From Crossiella sp. SN42 (GTDB lineage: Bacteria; Actinomycetota; Actinomycetes; Mycobacteriales; Pseudonocardiaceae), in contig NZ_JAMHIV010000011.1 in NCBI RefSeq assembly GCF_023897065.1, forward strand, positions 62,001 to 126,000: a DNA stretch of 64,000 nt. The letters are read 5' to 3'. The translations under genes and the position numbers were made by a program. Position 1 is the stretch's first letter. Each line of letters opens with the position of its first letter. The notes under the pieces were generated by a model. That model was not told where the DNA came from, searched no databases, and saw only the letters and a program-made list of their open reading frames with translations. Shown piece after piece: positions 61,098-64,000 of the stretch.

Positions 61098-61130
61098 GCT
61101 GCGCTTCAGGCGAACAAAGGAGTTCTCGAC

Positions 61131-62351
61131 ATGCCTGAAGCCGTGATCGTGGCGACGGCCCGCTCCCCCATCGGCCGCGCGAACAAGGGCTCCCTGAAGG
61201 ACGTCCGCGCCGACGACCTGACCGCGATGATGGTCAAGGCGGCGCTGGCGAAGGTCCCGGAGCTGGACCCGCGCGAGATCGACGACCTGATGCTCGGCTG
61301 CGGCCTGCCCGGCGGTGAGCAGGGCTTCAACATGGGCCGCGCGGTCGCCGTGCTGGCCGGGTTCGACCACCTGCCCGGCACCACCATCACCCGCTACTGC
61401 GCCTCCAGCCTGCAGACCACCCGGATGGCGCTGCACGCGATCAAGGCGGGCGAAGGTGAGGTGTTCATCAGCGCCGGCGTGGAGATGGTCTCCAGCTACG
61501 CGCGCGGCAACTCCGACGGCTGGCCGGACACCCAGAACCCGCGCTTCGCCGACGCGCAGGCGCGCACCCAGCACGCCGCCGAGCACGGCGCGGGCGAGTG
61601 GGTGGACCCGCGGGAGTCCGGGCTGCTGCCCGACGTCTACATCCCGATGGGCCAGACCGCGGAGAACCTGGCCCTGGCCAAGGGCGTGACCCGCGAGGAC
61701 ATGGACCACTTCGGCGTCCGCTCGCAGAACCTGGCCGAGAAGGCGATCGCGAACGGCTTCTGGGCCCGGGAGATCACCCCGGTCGAACTGCCCGACGGCA
61801 CCGTGGTCAGCGCCGACGACGGCCCCCGCGCCGGAACCACGTACGAGAAGGTCTCCACCCTGGACCCGGTGTTCCGGCCGGACGGGCGGGTCACCGCGGG
61901 CAACTGCTGCCCGCTCAACGACGGCGCCGCGGCCCTGGTGATCATGAGTGACACCAAGGCCAAGCAGCTCGGCATCACCCCGCTGGCGCGGGTGATCTCC
62001 ACCGGCGTGTCCGCGCTGTCCCCGGAGATCATGGGCCTCGGCCCGGTGCAGGCCTCCCAGCAGGCGCTCAAGCGAGCGGGCATGAGCGTGGACGACGTGG
62101 ACCTGGTGGAGATCAACGAGGCCTTCGCGGCCCAGGTGATCCCGTCCTACCGCGACCTTGGTGTGCCGCTGGAGAAGGTCAACGTCAACGGCGGGGCGAT
62201 CGCGGTGGGGCATCCGTTCGGGATGACCGGGGCGCGGATCACCACCACGCTGCTGAACTCGCTGTCCTGGCACGACAAGACCATCGGGCTGGAGACGATG
62301 TGCGTTGGCGGCGGTCAGGGCATGGCGATGGTGATTGAACGCCTGAGCTAG
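61131..62351 (+). CDS. fadA: Acetyl-CoA acetyltransferase / 3-ketoacyl-CoA thiolase
   Basis: A 406-residue thiolase. The nucleophile is Cys90 in RYCASSLQ. Further blocks are [23 protein letters not shown] and the C-terminal [10 protein letters not shown] with the second catalytic Cys. It catalyses the last step of beta-oxidation or acetoacetyl-CoA formation. It corresponds to fadA3 in the recalled mycobacterial order. AAAGGAG is 9 bases before the ATG. Copy B of the dispersed hairpin repeat starts 5 bases after its stop. Confidence 0.94.
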   Translation: MPEAVIVATARSPIGRANKGSLKDVRADDLTAMMVKAALAKVPELDPREIDDLMLGCGLPGGEQGFNMGRAVAVLAGFDHLPGTTITRYCASSLQTTRMALHAIKAGEGEVFISAGVEMVSSYARGNSDGWPDTQNPRFADAQARTQHAAEHGAGEWVDPRESGLLPDVYIPMGQTAENLALAKGVTREDMDHFGVRSQNLAEKAIANGFWAREITPVELPDGTVVSADDGPRAGTTYEKVSTLDPVFRPDGRVTAGNCCPLNDGAAALVIMSDTKAKQLGITPLARVISTGVSALSPEIMGLGPVQASQQALKRAGMSVDDVDLVEINEAFAAQVIPSYRDLGVPLEKVNVNGGAIAVGHPFGMTGARITTTLLNSLSWHDKTIGLETMCVGGGQGMAMVIERLS

Positions 62352-62355
62352 TTAC

Positions 62356-62528
62356 ATTGGCGCGCTCCGCGCGCGGGATTTTTTCGCTCCTGAGTCGCAC
62401 GTTCGTGACCCCGGCACACGCGAAGCAAGCTTCGGAGTGTCGGGGTCACGAACGCCTGACGCGAAAAAATCAACCCCACCGCGGAGTCAAGAGCCCGGCG
62501 TGTCGCTGGCGCGCCACGCCTCTTTCGC
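62356..62528 (-). repeat. Dispersed hairpin repeat, copy B
   Basis: This is the inverted copy of the element at 42687-42860, differing at about a dozen positions by eye. The internal stem survives but with mismatches near its base. It starts 5 bases after the fadA stop. As in copy A, the ends are GCGAAAG and GCGCCAAT, with no visible target duplication. Confidence 0.85.
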
Positions 62529-62550
62529 AGAGGTGGGACCCCTCCCCACA

Positions 62551-62593
62551 CAAACGAGAAGGCCCCCGGGAGTGCCGGGGGCCTTCTCGTTTG
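62551..62593. terminator. Bidirectional stem-loop between fadA and the BI-1 gene
   Basis: A perfect 19-bp stem (62551-62569 with 62575-62593) and a 5-base loop between two convergent genes. It is the longest simple terminator-like stem in the window. Confidence 0.88.
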
Positions 62594-62608
62594 TCTTGCG
62601 GTGTTGGG

Positions 62609-63406
62609 TCAGTCCTGCCGGAAGTAGCTGAGCAGGCGCAGGATCTCCAGGTACAGCATCACGATGGTGGCGGTCAGGCCGAAGGCCGCGTACCAGGCCC
62701 ACTTCGCGTCCATGCCGGAGCGGATCATCTCGTCGGCCTGGTCGAAGTCGAGCAGCAGCGCGAAGGCCGCCACACCGATGATGACGATGCTGAAGATGAT
62801 CGCGATGGCGCCGCCGTCGCGGAGGCCGAGGCCGCCGGGGACGAAGAAGCCGGCCACGATGTTGGCCAGGATCAGCACCAGCACGCCGACCAGCGCGCCG
62901 ATCACCCAGCGGGTGAGCTTCGGGGTGACCCGGATCGCACCCGTCTTGTAGACGACCAGCATGCCGGCGAACACACCGGCGGTGCCGATCAGTGCCTGCA
63001 CCACGATGCCGGGGAAGCGCAGGTCCATCAGGGCGCTGATCGCGCCCAGCGCGACACCCTGGGCCACCGCGTAGATCAGCGTCAGCGGCGCGGACGGCCG
63101 CGGACGGAAGGACAGGAACAGGCCGACCCCGAACCCGACCAGCACGGCCGGCAGGGCCAGGTAGTAGGCCTGGAAGAAGGCGGTCAGGAAGCCGGCGACC
63201 AGAGTGACACCGAACGACGTCGCGGTCTTGAGCACCACGTCGTCCACGGTCATCGGACGCTCGGAAACCCCTGGCCGCGAGTCGTACGGCTGCTGCTGGT
63301 AGCCAGCCTGGTAGCCGGGGGCCGCCTGGCCACCGGTGTTGAACGTCGCGTAACCGGAGCCCTGGGTGGGCAAGTTACGGAACGCCGGGTTACTGCTAGT
63401 GCGCAC
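62609..63406 (-). CDS. Bax inhibitor-1/YccA-family membrane protein
   Basis: A 265-residue protein. A disordered Gln/Gly/Tyr-rich N terminus (1-45) is followed by seven hydrophobic segments of the BI-1 family, ending in LDFDQADEMIRSGMDAKWAWYAAFGL, a typical block with conserved acidic residues. It may be a pH- or calcium-related channel in the membrane, as in the bacterial homolog BsYetJ. The GTG at 63406 is chosen because AGGAGG lies 5 bases upstream. The place matches Rv1072 in the recalled mycobacterial order. Confidence 0.88.
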   Translation of the reverse strand: MRTSSNPAFRNLPTQGSGYATFNTGGQAAPGYQAGYQQQPYDSRPGVSERPMTVDDVVLKTATSFGVTLVAGFLTAFFQAYYLALPAVLVGFGVGLFLSFRPRPSAPLTLIYAVAQGVALGAISALMDLRFPGIVVQALIGTAGVFAGMLVVYKTGAIRVTPKLTRWVIGALVGVLVLILANIVAGFFVPGGLGLRDGGAIAIIFSIVIIGVAAFALLLDFDQADEMIRSGMDAKWAWYAAFGLTATIVMLYLEILRLLSYFRQD

Positions 63407-63729
63407 CTGGTCCTCCTGGAGCGTGCTCGCGCCGTCACCCGGTACAACGTCCAAAGGCGCGGACCGGTTCCATGACAGGTAAAGCTGACTTTACTCGCAT
63501 CATCATCGTCTCACGCGCCCCCTGGTCTTCGCTCTGGGTTATCAGGACGAGTCCATTGGTGAGCGGAACGTAGTCCGAGAAGATCAGCAGATTGCGCCTA
63601 ATGGTCTAGACGTCAAGGTGAGGGACACCACAGCGTCACCTGCTTGCGTAGTTCTAAAGGCCGATTGCGGCTCGCCCGGCGACCCCGACAGCATGCGTGG
63701 CGACAGGCCGTAGCTAACAAGGAGCTTTC
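63407..63729. other. Divergent intergenic region
   Basis: A 323-base gap between the BI-1 gene and the secreted-protein gene. It is less GC-rich than average, with AT-richer stretches near 63480-63520 and 63590-63610 that are likely to hold the two divergent promoters. I see no RNA gene or further coding sequence. Confidence 0.5.
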
Positions 63730-64000
63730 ATGCCTGGCCTTAGAAATCTGCTGGTCGGCGCGCTGAGTGTGACACTCGCCGCAGGCGGCCTCGGGCTGGC
63801 GATCCCCGGTTCGGCGCTGGCCGCCGGGGAGCGCATCGGCGAGTACACGAAACCGCAGGAGTACCAGGGCCGCCCCAAGGGAGACGACTGGATCGGCTCC
63901 TACACCTGGCGCGGCAGGCAGGTCTGGTGCGTGCGGTACGCCCTCGACGAGCCCGGCGACGGGATCGAGTACACCCCCAGCAAGGACGGGCTGACCACCA
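63730..64000 (+). CDS. Secreted protein, N-terminal part (partial)
   Basis: The first 90 codons are visible before the window ends. A signal peptide (about residues 1-32, ending in GSALAA) is followed by ERIGEYTKPQEYQGRPK and then GDDWIGSYTWRGRQVWCVRYALDEPGDG. GGAGC lies 4 bases before the ATG. The mature start faintly resembles large actinomycete surface proteins with a thioester or pilin-like domain, but this is a guess. The C-terminal part is outside the window. Confidence 0.75.
   Translation, partial: MPGLRNLLVGALSVTLAAGGLGLAIPGSALAAGERIGEYTKPQEYQGRPKGDDWIGSYTWRGRQVWCVRYALDEPGDGIEYTPSKDGLTT

Overview
The window is very GC-rich with strong G/C preference at third codon positions and frequent GTG starts. 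It encodes mycothiol conjugate amidase, a Z-farnesyl diphosphate synthase-like enzyme, a PIN-PhoH protein, GlpX, GuaB1 and an EspG-type ESX chaperone. This points to a mycelial actinomycete, most likely of the Pseudonocardiaceae (Crossiella, Kutzneria, Lentzea or Amycolatopsis type). The genus is not proven. No rRNA, tRNA, CRISPR array, transposase or prophage gene was seen.

Backbone: many core genes follow, as I recall it, the Mycobacterium tuberculosis order Rv1111c to Rv1072: DUF6542, ispH, lipid-droplet protein, xseA, xseB, glpX, fum, phoH2, Z-FPP synthase, hemolysin III, DUF255 thioredoxin protein, a small membrane gene, mca, DUF4307, greA, cystathionine gamma-synthase, pra-like, cystathionine beta-synthase, SGNH hydrolase, fadA3 and a Bax-inhibitor-like gene. 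Everything else looks like cargo inserted between these markers.

Layout: 1-5454 holds DNA repair genes (partial Ada-type protein, SbcCD, RmuC). 5630-11487 is core (ispH, xseA/xseB, glpX). 11542-17125 is an insert with a protein-glutaminase-like gene and two small partners, two tandem secreted chymotrypsin-fold proteases, an L,D-transpeptidase lipoprotein and a type-2 ferredoxin-NADP reductase. 17221-25565 has fumarase, an EamA exporter with a divergent MocR regulator, an ATP-dependent DNA ligase, an NmrA-like protein and GuaB1. 25736-32069 has PhoH2, a PfkB kinase, a striking 30-bp tandem repeat array, a DUF885 protein, Z-FPP synthase and hemolysin III.

32125-36440 carries a PE-like/PPE-like/EspG cassette coupled to a membrane pentapeptide-repeat protein. 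36393-42666 has a DUF255 protein and a PucR-GabP-GabT GABA module. 42904-48279 is a four-gene translationally coupled Hen1-Pnkp RNA repair operon ending in two RlaP-like nucleotidyltransferases. 48276-51933 holds mca, greA and a CPBP protease. 51949-55459 has an AsnC/HPPD pair and an exported erythromycin-esterase-like protein. 55546-63406 holds transsulfuration genes (cgs, pra-like, cbs), SGNH hydrolase, thiolase and a BI-1 protein. A secreted protein runs off the right end.

Two inverted copies of a ~174-bp hairpin repeat (42687-42860 and 62356-62528) mark a dispersed repeat family. Long perfect stem-loops separate many convergent genes and are probably terminators. The most unusual parts are the RNA repair operon, the protein-glutaminase cassette with its duplicated C-terminal domain, and the 30-bp array, one related copy of which overlaps the start codon of the pfkB gene.
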